Source: Robinsoniella peoriensis
GTDB taxonomy: Bacteria; Bacillota; Clostridia; Lachnospirales; Lachnospiraceae
Strand: one strand, 5' to 3'
NCBI RefSeq assembly: GCF_042680125.1
Contig: NZ_JBHTNY010000007.1
Length of the DNA: 64,000 nt
Shown: positions 9,346 to 18,379 of the stretch, piece after piece
Layout: each line of letters begins with the position of its first letter
Position numbering within the stretch: the first letter of the stretch is position 1
Position numbers and translations under genes: made by a program
Notes under the pieces: generated by a model
Databases searched by the model: none
Told to the model about the DNA's origin: nothing
Seen by the model: the letters and a program-made list of their open reading frames with translations, nothing else

Positions 9346-10179
9346 TTATTTTTTCCTGTCCATCATGTCCAGAATCTCTCTGATTGAATAATCCTTTTGT
9401 ATCCCGGGGTTCTTCCTGTACTCTCCCGGAGTGCTGTCAAATATCCGCTTAAACACCTGACTGAAATAGCGGGAATCATGGAATCCTGTTCTGTCGCAGA
9501 TCATATTGATTTTCTGTTTATTTTCCTTTAGCAGATACCCCGCATTCATAAGACGGATACCAGTCAGGATATCCACAAAGGAGTAACCAGTTTCTCTTTT
9601 TATCAACCTTGAAAGATAGACCGCGGTGAAATGATACTGTTCAGCCAGTGCATTCAGTGTAATATCTCCGCTGTAATTCTGCGCGATATAAGTCAGCATA
9701 TCCATAACCTGAGGATTTGCCCCCCGGAAACTGTAAAGTATTTGCTCGGCAGCATCAAAAGCCCCCACCATATCTTCGTGTTCCCGGACTACTTTCCTGG
9801 AATATCTTTTTTGTTCCAGAATACTTACGGCACGTCTTACGGAAGCAGCTAATTCATCCGTCTTAATTGGTTTTAATATGTAATCATATACCTGCTGCCT
9901 GATTGCTTCCTGTGCATACTGGAAATCACTGAATCCGGTGAGCAGTATTACCATGGTACTCTTCTGGTATTCCCGGATATACCCCGCCAGCTCAAGACCT
10001 GACAGCCCCGGCATGCGGATATCACTGATAATAATGTCAATCTCTTCTCTCTCCAGCAATTCTCTGGCATCCTGCCCATTCTGTGCACTTAAGACCTTTT
10101 CAAACCCCTCTGCTTTCCAGTCCATGGATAAAATTCCCTGGAGTATAATAAATTCATCATCTGCAACCAGCAGTTTCAA
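9346..10179 (-). CDS. AraC-type response regulator, YesN family
   Basis: This 277-residue cytoplasmic regulator has an N-terminal receiver domain (acidic pair DD at 7-8, phosphorylated Asp53 in IISDIRMPG, KPIKT lysine) and two C-terminal AraC helix-turn-helix motifs. I place the start at a TTG (10179) because GGGGG lies seven bases upstream and MKLLVADDE is the normal receiver beginning. The frame stays open far upstream, but that part overlaps the permease gene and does not look like protein. It probably activates transcription of this sugar-uptake and GH42 operon on phosphorylation by the neighbouring kinase. Encoding the regulator inside the operon would give positive feedback. Confidence 0.92.
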   Translation of the reverse strand: MKLLVADDEFIILQGILSMDWKAEGFEKVLSAQNGQDARELLEREEIDIIISDIRMPGLSGLELAGYIREYQKSTMVILLTGFSDFQYAQEAIRQQVYDYILKPIKTDELAASVRRAVSILEQKRYSRKVVREHEDMVGAFDAAEQILYSFRGANPQVMDMLTYIAQNYSGDITLNALAEQYHFTAVYLSRLIKRETGYSFVDILTGIRLMNAGYLLKENKQKINMICDRTGFHDSRYFSQVFKRIFDSTPGEYRKNPGIQKDYSIREILDMMDRKK

Positions 10180-10208
10180 TGATATTCCCCCTTTTCCTGT
10201 ATCCTTCC

Positions 10209-11045
10209 TCAGCCCTTTACTGCCCCTGCCACCATTCCCTCCATAATATTTCGATGTAATAGAATGTATACAATCACGCTGGGGATAATGGTAATCACAA
10301 CTGCAGCTATCATCGCTGTATAATCCGTTGCATATTGCCCCTGAAAAGCAGTAAGTCCCACTGGAAGCGTCATTTTTGACTGGTCTGTCAGAAATATCTG
10401 AGGAAGCAGAAGATCGTTCCAGATATTGATAAATACAATCACAGCTACCGTCACAACAGAGGATTTGGAGATGGGCATAATGATCTGGTAGAAAATACGG
10501 TAGATACTGCACCCATCCATTACTGCTGCTTCTTCAATATCACGGGGAATTGACAGAAAAAATCCGGTTAGTATGAAGATAGCCATTGGAAAGCTGTTGG
10601 CTATATGGGGAATAATCACCGAAGCATGGGTGTTCAACAAGTTTACCTTATTAAACATATTAAATAACGGGATAATCGTTGCATATGCAGGTATCATCAT
10701 ACCCAGCAAAAATATATTCATCATTATTCCGGAGAGCTTCCATTTCATCCGTGATATTGCATAGGCAGCCATACAGCTTAAGACCGCTCCGGCTAATACC
10801 GCTATTACTGCAATTATAACAGAATTTGTAAAATATGTCCCAATCTTTCCATCCACCATCGCAGAAATATAATTCTTAAACCCAAAGGCTTCCGGCATGC
10901 CCCAGGGATTGGCAAATAACTCATCATTGGTCTTAAACGAACTGATTAACAGCCATATAATCGGATAAATACAGGTAAGTGTGAATAGCCCCAGCCCTGT
11001 ATACTTAAATGCGAAAAACATCTTGTCTTTTCCATTTATCCTCAT
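10209..11045 (-). CDS. Carbohydrate ABC transporter permease, MalG family
   Basis: This 278-residue inner-membrane subunit has six predicted helices and the EAA loop (EEAAVMDGCSIYRIF) that contacts the ATPase. It forms a heterodimer with the permease encoded at 11079-11960 and works with the binding protein at 12017-13405. The ATG at 11045 is chosen because GGAGG lies just upstream, leaving out nine codons of apparent read-through. No ATPase gene is in this operon. That is common for this transporter family in Firmicutes, where a shared MsmX-type ATPase serves several importers. Confidence 0.95.
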   Translation of the reverse strand: MRINGKDKMFFAFKYTGLGLFTLTCIYPIIWLLISSFKTNDELFANPWGMPEAFGFKNYISAMVDGKIGTYFTNSVIIAVIAVLAGAVLSCMAAYAISRMKWKLSGIMMNIFLLGMMIPAYATIIPLFNMFNKVNLLNTHASVIIPHIANSFPMAIFILTGFFLSIPRDIEEAAVMDGCSIYRIFYQIIMPISKSSVVTVAVIVFINIWNDLLLPQIFLTDQSKMTLPVGLTAFQGQYATDYTAMIAAVVITIIPSVIVYILLHRNIMEGMVAGAVKG

Positions 11046-11078
11046 CTTTATTCCTCCTTTCAAAACCATCATGCAATA

Positions 11079-11960
11079 CTAGAATTCAACTGGATCCGAT
11101 TTGAAAATCAAATTCGAAACAGCAACGGCACAGATACATAAAACAAGTAAAATAACACCAATTGCTGCTGAATATCCGTATTTTAATGTCCGAAATCCCT
11201 GATAAAACATATAAGTAGACATTAATTCGGTTGCATGGTTTGGGCCTCCGCCGGTCATAACCGCCACCAGATCATAATATTTCAGGGACCCTGTAATAAT
11301 CAACACTGCATCCACCTTTAATATATTTTTAATGAGTGGAAAAGTAATAGAGCGAAATTGTATCCATCTGCTGGCTCCATCGATTTCAGCCGCTTCATAC
11401 AGGGAACTTGGTATATTTTTCATTGCAGCTATCTGTATAATCATGTGATACCCAACGAACTGCCACATGACAACAATAATAATACAAAACAGTGCAATCC
11501 GGGGGTTGGACAGCCATGCCTGCTGAGCATTACCAAATCCCAGAACTTCAAGGAGTTTATTCAGAAGCCCAAATTCCGAATTATAAATAAAAGACCACAT
11601 CAGTCCCACTGCCACCCCACATATAACACTGGGCAAAAAGAATACTGTTTGGAAAAAGTGACTTCCTTTTATCTTTTGAAACAGAATATTTCCAAAAATT
11701 AATGCCAGCGGCAGATGGGCAATTAAGGAACCGATTACCATGAAAATATTATTGCGCAGAGCCGTTAAAAAGGTAGAATCTTTAAACAGATTCAAATAAT
11801 TTTTCAATCCCACGAATTTTCCCGGACTCATCAGATCAGTCTGAAATAAACTGATATAAATATTATAAAATATCGGTATCAGAGAAAATACACCATAGAT
11901 TAAAAATGCCGGAAGTACAAATACTGCAATACTTTTTTTATTTCCTAAAATTTTGTCCAT
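11079..11960 (-). CDS. Carbohydrate ABC transporter permease, MalF/UgpA family
   Basis: This 293-residue protein has six predicted membrane helices and a conserved EAA loop (YEAAEIDGASRWIQF). It is the partner of the MalG-family permease 33 bases downstream. The ATG at 11960 has a GGAGG site eight bases upstream. The short N-terminus before the first helix (LPAFLIYGVFSLIP) is typical of UgpA/LacF-type subunits rather than the long MalF form found in the maltose operon further right. The imported sugar is unknown; the operon's GH42 enzyme suggests a beta-galactoside. Confidence 0.94.
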   Translation of the reverse strand: MDKILGNKKSIAVFVLPAFLIYGVFSLIPIFYNIYISLFQTDLMSPGKFVGLKNYLNLFKDSTFLTALRNNIFMVIGSLIAHLPLALIFGNILFQKIKGSHFFQTVFFLPSVICGVAVGLMWSFIYNSEFGLLNKLLEVLGFGNAQQAWLSNPRIALFCIIIVVMWQFVGYHMIIQIAAMKNIPSSLYEAAEIDGASRWIQFRSITFPLIKNILKVDAVLIITGSLKYYDLVAVMTGGGPNHATELMSTYMFYQGFRTLKYGYSAAIGVILLVLCICAVAVSNLIFKSDPVEF

Positions 11961-12016
11961 ATTAACAGCCTCCTTAAGCCTGATTAACTGCCGCTTCGAC
12001 AGAAAGGTTTAAACTT

Positions 12017-13405
12017 TTAGCGGTCTGCATTTTCTTCTGCAAATGCCTGCAGTTCATCAAATGCTTTCCTGGGATCGGAACCTCCGAATACCGCCAGACA
12101 CTGATTATTAAATTCCACACCTTCTCCGGCCCCAAAGGCTCTGTCCCACCAGGGTGTGAGACCCTTTGCCTGGTTTGATAAGCTGATAATCTCAGCAACC
12201 AGTGGGTCAATCTTAGAATCATCTACTTCTAATTTTAAAGATGGCAGCCTTCCCATCTCATAAAGCAGTTTCTCTTCACTTTGTTTGGAGGTCCAGTATT
12301 TCAAAAATGCAACTGCAATCTCCTTGTTGGATGAGGATTCAGCAACGGCAAAGCAGGTATCTACCGATCCAACTGAAATATTATTGTATTGGGAATTCTT
12401 CGCCGGGAGTGTAAAAGCACCTACACAATCGGTGATGGAACTGGTATTCTTATCCAGAATTGTGGATGCATCCCATGCTCCCTGAAAATACATAGCCGCC
12501 TTTCCCTGTTTAAACTGAGACTGTACTTCTTCTGCTGTCATACCAAGCATTCCGTCCTGAAAATATCCCTTATCTATCATACTCTGTACTTCATTGGAAG
12601 CTTCCACATGCGCCGGATCATTCCATTTTCTCGTTCCGTCACAGATGCCATCATACAAATCCATTCCTGCTATTCCGTTTGATATCTGCTGCACAAACTG
12701 CGCCGGAATCCAGGAATCAGTAGCTGCCAGTATCATTGGTGTAACCTGGTTATTTTTTAAGGTTTCGCATACATCCAGAAATTCTTCATAGGTTTCTGGA
12801 ACGCTTACCTGATTCTCTTCGAATATCTTTTTATTGTAAAACATGACACAAAAGGACTTCTGGGTTGGTATTGCATATAGTTTTCCATCATAAGTCACCG
12901 GATCCAGTACCCCTTCTGCAAAACTGTTCTTCCACTTGTCATCTCCTTCCACCGCTTCCTGAAGGGATGCCACTTTGCCGCCCTCTACAAATGGTTTTAA
13001 ATAATCCAACTCCCAGGTAAAAAATATATCGGGCACAGAATTAGAAGCCATAAGCGTTGTCAATTTTGTTTTGTACTGTTCGTTCTCATAAAACTCTATA
13101 TTTACCGTGGCTCCCCACTCATTGTCCTTTGAAAACTCATCAGCAATTTCCTGATACGTCTCCCGATATGCATCAGCTGCGCTTCCAACGCACATAGCTG
13201 TCAGCGCCGGTCCATCTCCTGTTTTTACACCTTCTCCCGTATTCCCACTATCCAGGTTTTCTGACATCTCACTTCCCGTTTTGCTGCTCTTCCCATCCGG
13301 GGAAACCTGGCTGTCAGCCCCATTGCCTCCGCATCCTGCCAGCATACCTACGGCTGCCATTGCCGCAATCCCTGTAAATATTAAACTCATCCATCTTCTT
13401 TTCAT
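12017..13405 (-). CDS. Sugar-binding lipoprotein of ABC importer (family 1)
   Basis: This 462-residue extracellular lipoprotein captures sugar for the two permeases downstream. The signal peptide ends in a lipobox (MLAGC), followed by a Gly/Ser/Asp-rich linker and the bilobed binding domain. Features include PDIFFTWELDYLKPF, KSFCVMFYNKKIFEENQ and the C-terminal WWDRAF region near the hinge. The ATG at 13405 has an AGGAAGAGACAGGG site. It is the first gene of the six-gene minus-strand operon ending with the GH42 enzyme. The family has many sugar specificities, so the ligand cannot be read from sequence. Confidence 0.93.
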   Translation of the reverse strand: MKRRWMSLIFTGIAAMAAVGMLAGCGGNGADSQVSPDGKSSKTGSEMSENLDSGNTGEGVKTGDGPALTAMCVGSAADAYRETYQEIADEFSKDNEWGATVNIEFYENEQYKTKLTTLMASNSVPDIFFTWELDYLKPFVEGGKVASLQEAVEGDDKWKNSFAEGVLDPVTYDGKLYAIPTQKSFCVMFYNKKIFEENQVSVPETYEEFLDVCETLKNNQVTPMILAATDSWIPAQFVQQISNGIAGMDLYDGICDGTRKWNDPAHVEASNEVQSMIDKGYFQDGMLGMTAEEVQSQFKQGKAAMYFQGAWDASTILDKNTSSITDCVGAFTLPAKNSQYNNISVGSVDTCFAVAESSSNKEIAVAFLKYWTSKQSEEKLLYEMGRLPSLKLEVDDSKIDPLVAEIISLSNQAKGLTPWWDRAFGAGEGVEFNNQCLAVFGGSDPRKAFDELQAFAEENADR

Positions 13406-13683
13406 ACCCTGTCTCTTCCTTTCATAATTCGTTTTTCATTTTCCTTGTTTTAACACATTTTCAGGTTTCACCACATCGAATCCTTTTGATATCTGTTTTT
13501 GTTTTAAGATAATTTTATTATATATTACATCACATTAACGAAACAGGTAGATGGATAACCAAAAATGTTTAAAATATAAAACAGAGTAGTTAACTATAAC
13601 GATTAGTCTGAAATTCCTTGTGCGTATTGAAAAGTAGATTCTTTGATTTTAATATAATCTTGTACCATATCAACCTCTTTACT
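13406..13683. other. Upstream region of the GH42 transport operon
   Basis: No credible gene lies here. The minus strand has a clear -10 box (TATAAT, 13517-13522) about 110 bases before the binding-protein start, but only TGTTTC at the -35 position. That fits a promoter needing an activator such as the operon's own AraC-type regulator. I saw no convincing direct repeat upstream of it. Confidence 0.4.
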
Positions 13684-13733
13684 AAAAAATAAAAAAAGCG
13701 GTATGATTAGCTTTCCCAGCCATATCATACCGC
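13684..13733 (-). terminator. Terminator after the small membrane protein gene
   Basis: A perfect 10-base inverted repeat (GCGGTATGAT / ATCATACCGC) with a 16-base loop is followed on the minus strand by seven T, A and six more T. It ends the transcript of the gene at 13814-14200 and insulates the GH42 operon. Confidence 0.9.
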
Positions 13734-13813
13734 AGATCTTTCCTGTTTAAATTTACCAGATAAATGTTTCCGAAAAGGTTTCATTTTTCAATCTTCTCAG
13801 AAAACAGTTCTCT

Positions 13814-14200
13814 TTAATTCCCCATTCCAACTATCATACCCAGCACATAAGGCACCAGCCATACCGCCCAGACAAAAATACTGAATTTGTGGAAATTCTC
13901 CTGTTTCTGCTCATCCTTTTTTACCAGAACAATCGTTGCCCATACTGCATGGAACAGCATCAGGGCAATTGCCAGAGCGCCTGTAATTCCATGGAGATTT
14001 ATGCCACCAGTAACTGGCTTACTTCCTGCAATGGTACTCATGATGGTAGTTCCTGTGGTATCAAACACCAGGCCCAGCCAGAATATGATGACATGAGGCT
14101 TGCGCAAAACATGTGCCTTTCGCTCTGAAAAAACGCCGATTGTATAAAATATCAGTGCCAGAGTAATCGTAATTATAGCTAAAATTAATTTTACATCCAT
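13814..14200 (-). CDS. Small four-helix membrane protein, HsmA/TIGR03987-like
   Basis: This 128-residue protein is almost entirely made of four predicted membrane helices. A short basic loop (SERKAHVLRKPH) follows the first, and a charged loop (KKDEQKQENFHK) precedes the last. The pattern resembles the TIGR03987/HsmA family, whose function is not established. The ATG is chosen because AAGGAGAT lies upstream; a TTG eleven codons earlier has no site and overlaps a dyad. The gene stands alone between its own consensus promoter and a strong terminator. The two dyads at the promoter suggest tight control by an unlinked repressor. Confidence 0.75.
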   Translation of the reverse strand: MDVKLILAIITITLALIFYTIGVFSERKAHVLRKPHVIIFWLGLVFDTTGTTIMSTIAGSKPVTGGINLHGITGALAIALMLFHAVWATIVLVKKDEQKQENFHKFSIFVWAVWLVPYVLGMIVGMGN

Positions 14201-14226
14201 ATGTACTATCTCCTTTATATTCAACT

Positions 14227-14239
14227 TGAACAATGTTCA
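14227..14239. promoter_or_regulatory. 13-bp palindrome at the transcription start of the small membrane protein gene
   Basis: TGAACAATGTTCA reads the same on both strands around a central A. It lies just downstream of the -10 box, where a MarR- or TetR-type repressor would block transcription. This is inference from symmetry and position. Confidence 0.45.
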
Positions 14240-14267
14240 TTATATGATATAAATTATCATTTGTCAA
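14239..14267 (-). promoter_or_regulatory. Consensus sigma-A promoter
   Basis: TTGACA and TATAAT are separated by exactly 17 bases on the minus strand, a perfect match to consensus, about 40 bases before the start of the small membrane protein gene. The spacer contains its own dyad (ATGATA-N5-TATCAT, 14244-14260). Confidence 0.85.
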
Positions 14268-14298
14268 ATCTTTTAGATAAATCCATATTCACTACAAT

Positions 14299-14340
14299 TA
14301 AAAATCAGCCGGAGATATCTTCCTCCCAGGCTGATTTTCT
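14299..14340 (-). terminator. Terminator after the GH13 gene
   Basis: AAAATCAGCC and GGCTGATTTT form a 10-base stem with a loop of about 18 bases. The stem ends in T runs on both strands, so it may work both ways. It lies three bases past the GH13 stop codon. Confidence 0.85.
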
Positions 14341-14343
14341 TAT

Positions 14344-16014
14344 CTATATTAATTTCGTTATCACACTCTGAAACCCACTCAGAACAACATTGCCTTCCCC
14401 GACATTCAATTTCTCATAATTGTTCAAAAGTATTTCTCCAATTTCATCTTCTAACGGCAGCCTGATTTCCCTTGCATTACAATTGTGGATCGCCAGTATC
14501 CGTTTTCCCTCATATCTTCTTTCATAAGCAATGATTCCATCCTGGTCTTCATACCGTGGAATGGTATCGCCATAAATAAAAGCTTCTTCAAGATCTTCCC
14601 TTTTTCTTAAGGCTATCATCTTTTTGTAATAAGAAAGCAGGGAGTTTTCATCTTTTTTCTGTGCCTCATAATTTATCCTGCGGTAGTTCGGATTTACTTC
14701 GAACCATGGAGTTCCCTCCGTAAACCCTGCATTTTTCCTGTCGTTCCACTGCATAGGAGTCCGGCTGTGTTCCCTGCATTCGTTGTTGACTTTTTCCAAT
14801 GCCTCTTCTTCCGTCATACCTTTTAGCAGGTATCCATTATAATTGTTGAAGGTTGCCAGATCCAGAAACTCGTTAATCGATTTTTTCTGGTAATCCCGCA
14901 TTCCAATTTCCTGCCCCTGGTATAAAAATACAATTCCCCGCAGGAAAAAGTTTACCGAAGCCAGCAAAGATTCGCTATAGAAACTGATATACTCTTCCGG
15001 TATAAACCGCTCCACTGATCTGGATGTATCGTGATTGTCTGTAAAATTACACATCAGACCATGGCCTTTCGCGTAATCCTGTTTTGCAAACAGCCGCTCT
15101 CTCAGTTCATGGATCATTTCTAACGGACGGTCTTTCCATTCTTTATCCTTTACATGAAACTGCGTATGGCAGAAATCAAAGATCGTGGAAAAATAACCAT
15201 CGTCTCCGATAAATTCCCCCAGTTCTTCCGGTCTGACATCGTCCACCTCTCCGATTGTCAAAGCATTGTGAGGCTTAAAGGTCTTTTCGTTTAACTCATT
15301 CAGAAAGACATTTAGTCCTTTTGCATTGCGGAAATAATCCCAGGCACTGGCAAGCCCGTCCGGTCCGTCTGCCGGCTGGTTGACATATGCAAAGTTTTTC
15401 TTTAAATGGCTGATTGCATCGATGCGAAATCCCCCAAGTCCCATGTCCAGCCATCGGTTTACCATATCGTAGATGATTTCCCTCAGTTTTGGATTTTCCC
15501 AATTCAGATCCGGCTGGCCTTTTGTAAAAAGATGCAGATAGTACTTATTGGTATCTCCAATTTTTTCCCAGGCACTGCCGCCAAAAATAGAGCGCCAGTT
15601 GTTGGGCGGGTTATCTCCATCCCCTTCTTTTATAATATAATAATCCGCATATTCGCTGTCTGGATCCGCCATTGCTTTTTGAAACCATTCGTGCTGGTCT
15701 GACGTATGATTTACCACCAGATCCATCAGTATTTTGATTCCTCTTTTATCTGCTTCCAGTATCAGTTCTTCCATCTCTTCATTTGTTCCAAACATTGGGT
15801 CGATCCTGTCGTAATCGGAAATGTCATAACCATGATCCACCATCGGGGATTTGTATATCGGACATAACCAGATTACATTGATCCCCAGATCCTGCAAATC
15901 GTCCAAATGCCGGATAACCCCTCTGATATCACCGATTCCGTCCCCATTGGTATCTTGAAAGCTCTTTGGATAAATCTGATATCCAATTGTATTATGCCAC
16001 CACTTTTTAAGCAT
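14344..16014 (-). CDS. GH13 alpha-glucosidase (oligo-1,6-glucosidase/alpha-1,4-glucosidase group)
   Basis: This 556-residue cytoplasmic enzyme removes glucose from the non-reducing end of malto- or isomalto-oligosaccharides. The catalytic triad is visible: nucleophile Asp199 in GFRIDAISH, acid/base Glu256 in TIGEVDDV and Asp329 in NHDTSRS. The DTNGDGIGD metal-binding loop is near residue 20. These positions nearly match the characterised Bacillus oligo-1,6-glucosidase. The residue after Asp199 is Ala; in this subfamily Val there is associated with alpha-1,6 and Ala/Thr with alpha-1,4 preference, so a maltose-type substrate is more likely. The ATG at 16014 follows GGAGG by six bases; an ATG at 16026 overlaps that site. 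It is the last gene of the maltose-type operon. Confidence 0.93.
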   Translation of the reverse strand: MLKKWWHNTIGYQIYPKSFQDTNGDGIGDIRGVIRHLDDLQDLGINVIWLCPIYKSPMVDHGYDISDYDRIDPMFGTNEEMEELILEADKRGIKILMDLVVNHTSDQHEWFQKAMADPDSEYADYYIIKEGDGDNPPNNWRSIFGGSAWEKIGDTNKYYLHLFTKGQPDLNWENPKLREIIYDMVNRWLDMGLGGFRIDAISHLKKNFAYVNQPADGPDGLASAWDYFRNAKGLNVFLNELNEKTFKPHNALTIGEVDDVRPEELGEFIGDDGYFSTIFDFCHTQFHVKDKEWKDRPLEMIHELRERLFAKQDYAKGHGLMCNFTDNHDTSRSVERFIPEEYISFYSESLLASVNFFLRGIVFLYQGQEIGMRDYQKKSINEFLDLATFNNYNGYLLKGMTEEEALEKVNNECREHSRTPMQWNDRKNAGFTEGTPWFEVNPNYRRINYEAQKKDENSLLSYYKKMIALRKREDLEEAFIYGDTIPRYEDQDGIIAYERRYEGKRILAIHNCNAREIRLPLEDEIGEILLNNYEKLNVGEGNVVLSGFQSVITKLI

Positions 16015-16086
16015 TTTATCCTCCATCTGCGCATAACTCTGCGCCTAAACTTTGAACTTAAGTGTATCTGCTGATTCATTCCTGCC

Positions 16087-16180
16087 AATGCATTTAGCCC
16101 TTAACTGCTCCGCTGTTGGCGGAATGATAATCCAATGTATGCATCCGCAATGCACTTAGCCCTTAACGGCTCCGCTGGTT
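16087..16180. repeat. Duplicated 3' end of the malG-like gene
   Basis: A 29-base segment covering the last codons and stop of the permease (16149-16177) recurs downstream at 16087-16115 with 27 matches, including the codons for SGAVKG and its TAA stop. It looks like the remnant of a second permease gene or a short tandem duplication. Confidence 0.7.
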
Positions 16181-16995
16181 ACACCCTCCACATAATATTT
16201 CTGCATATAGATGAACAGCAGCGAAATAGGAATCGCAATAATCACACACCCAGCAGTAAATACCGTAAACATCGTATTAGAACTTGACTTTGTCATCATC
16301 GTGTACAATCCAATCGCAACCGTATAGTTCTCAAGCTTATCCCCCATGATAACCTTGGAGAAAATGAAATCCATCCACGGTGCCATAAATGCAGTAAGTG
16401 CCGTATAAACAATCATAGGCTTTGACAATGGAAATATGATCTTGGTAAATACCTGAAACTGGGTTGCCCCATCAATCTTCGCCGATTCATCCAGTGCTTT
16501 TGGCATGGTGTCAAAAAATCCTTTTGCCACATAAAAGGTAAGTGCCGCACCGGAAGAATAAATAAGTACCAATGCCAGAAGACTCTGTGTCAGATCCATC
16601 GCTTTTAAAATATAATAAACTGCGATCATACTCATAAATGCTGGAAACATATTCAGAACCAGGGCTATTTTCATGATCGGTTTTCTCATGCGGAATCTCA
16701 GCCTGGATAATACATATGCCATGGATGTGGTTAAAAATGTACTTAACAGGCAGGATGCCACCGACACGATCAAGGTATTGGAAAACCATCTGAAAAATGG
16801 ATATTCACTCATGGTAAAAAGCATTTTATAATTGTTCAGGGTAAATCCCTTTGGTATAAAGTAGGAAACAAATTGTCCGCTCTCCGCTCTGAATGATGTC
16901 AGAACGATCCAGATAATGGGGAATATCCAAAGTATACTAAGTGCAATCAGTATGATGTAAGTGATCGTATTGCCTAATTTATTTTTCAGTTTCAT
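16156..16995 (-). CDS. Maltose/maltodextrin-type ABC permease, MalG family
   Basis: This 279-residue inner-membrane protein has six predicted helices and an EAA loop (DESAKIDGATQFQVFTKIIFPLSK). The C-terminus (YVEGVTSGAVKG) is the MalG-type ending. Its ATG overlaps the stop of the malF-like gene by four bases, showing translational coupling. With the MalF-like subunit and the MalE-like lipoprotein it imports malto-oligosaccharides, which the GH13 enzyme encoded next would hydrolyse. The ATPase is not encoded here and is presumably a shared MsmX/MalK-type subunit. Confidence 0.94.
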   Translation of the reverse strand: MKLKNKLGNTITYIILIALSILWIFPIIWIVLTSFRAESGQFVSYFIPKGFTLNNYKMLFTMSEYPFFRWFSNTLIVSVASCLLSTFLTTSMAYVLSRLRFRMRKPIMKIALVLNMFPAFMSMIAVYYILKAMDLTQSLLALVLIYSSGAALTFYVAKGFFDTMPKALDESAKIDGATQFQVFTKIIFPLSKPMIVYTALTAFMAPWMDFIFSKVIMGDKLENYTVAIGLYTMMTKSSSNTMFTVFTAGCVIIAIPISLLFIYMQKYYVEGVTSGAVKG

Positions 16996-18359
16996 TGATA
17001 CATATCCTCCTTACTGTACGCAGCTGATCTGGTATATGTAATCAGCGAGAATACTGCACATATGACAAAGGTTATGATACCGATGGTAGACGCCAGGTTA
17101 TAGTCCGCCTTTTCTACCGTCAGTTTATATAACCATGTTACCAGCAGATCCGTATCTCCCGCCGCATAAAAGTTACTGTTAAGCGGTGCTCCTCCGGTCA
17201 GCAGGTAAATAACGTTGAAGCTGTTTATATTACCGACAAACTGCTGAATCAGTGAAGGCGTCATAACAAAAAAGATTTGGGGCAGCGTAATCTTTCTGAA
17301 AATCTGGAAGGTATTGGCACCATCCATTCTGGCCGCTTCCACCTGATCCTCCGGCAGATTCGTTAAAATACTGGTTACTACAATCAGGGTAAATGGAATG
17401 CCGACCCACATATTTACCATAATAACCGAGAATTTTGCTACCAGTGGATCTGTTAAAAATGGAATTGGCTGATCGATCAAACCAATATTCTGCAATAATG
17501 TATTCAGCGGCCCGGATGCATGAAGCATATTTCTCATAATCAGAAGAGATACAAACTGAGGCACTGCAATTGTGGTTACGAAAATCGTACGGAAAAATTT
17601 CTTAAGACGAATTCCTTTTTTGTTGATCAAAAGCGCCAGTATAACTCCGCCCAGAAAGTTTGTAACAGTAGCCAAAAGTGCCCAGATCAGTGTCCAAACT
17701 AATAGCGGGAAAAAAGTACCGGCAATATTTCCGCCCAGCATAGAACCAAAATTGCTAAATCCAACCCAGCCAAACAAGTTCTTTGGCGGCAGATGATTGT
17801 GGTCATAGCTTGTAAATGCCAGTAAAATCATATACATTAGCGGCAAAATAGTGAAAATTAATACAGCAATTGTGGGCAGTCCTAGTAATGAAATGTGAAA
17901 GCGGCTGTCCAGCAAGGAATGAATATCCTCCGTAAAGGAAGGTATTTTCTTATCTGACGCTTTGAGCATCTGGATATTCCGGGCGCTTTTTATATTTACA
18001 AAATAAGCTGCGATAAACAGTGCGATGATGATCACAGTTGCCAGTCCATAAATCATAAACAACATAGAATTATCTCCCTGGACCTGTACCTTAATGCCCA
18101 GATTTTCATCCATGACCCACCCCTGCGACTGCACCCCAAGAGTTACCAGTCCGCCAAGGGCAGCTGCCCCATTAAATATCATGTAGAGAAGGAACACTGC
18201 TTCTATGGCTAGAAACAGTAAACCTTTTATGATCTGATGATTCATCAGATTGGCACTTCCCATGATAAAATAAGATAAACGAACGGACAGATCCCCGTTT
18301 TTAAATCCATTTATATAATTTTTAACTGGATTTCCTCTTCTTTTCTTTTTTGTCTGCAT
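16992..18359 (-). CDS. Maltose-type ABC permease, MalF family (long form)
   Basis: This 455-residue protein has extra N-terminal helices and a periplasmic-type insertion before the six-helix core, as in maltose MalF proteins. The EAA loop is VEAARMDGANTFQIFRKITLPQIF. I choose the ATG at 18359, with AGGAGA eight bases upstream, because the earlier ATG at 18389 lies inside a strong hairpin. The basic beginning (QTKKKRRGNP) fits a cytoplasmic N-terminus. Its neighbours are malE-like (upstream, 84 bases of stop-to-ATG sequence before the hairpin) and malG-like (overlapping by four bases). Confidence 0.94.
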   Translation of the reverse strand: MQTKKKRRGNPVKNYINGFKNGDLSVRLSYFIMGSANLMNHQIIKGLLFLAIEAVFLLYMIFNGAAALGGLVTLGVQSQGWVMDENLGIKVQVQGDNSMLFMIYGLATVIIIALFIAAYFVNIKSARNIQMLKASDKKIPSFTEDIHSLLDSRFHISLLGLPTIAVLIFTILPLMYMILLAFTSYDHNHLPPKNLFGWVGFSNFGSMLGGNIAGTFFPLLVWTLIWALLATVTNFLGGVILALLINKKGIRLKKFFRTIFVTTIAVPQFVSLLIMRNMLHASGPLNTLLQNIGLIDQPIPFLTDPLVAKFSVIMVNMWVGIPFTLIVVTSILTNLPEDQVEAARMDGANTFQIFRKITLPQIFFVMTPSLIQQFVGNINSFNVIYLLTGGAPLNSNFYAAGDTDLLVTWLYKLTVEKADYNLASTIGIITFVICAVFSLITYTRSAAYSKEDMYQ

Positions 18360-18379
18360 ATCCTTATCTCCTCTGAAAA

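Noticed and set aside
10180..10512. N-terminal extension of the response regulator
   Set aside because: It overlaps the permease gene in another frame. The receiver domain begins at the TTG with a good ribosome site at 10179.
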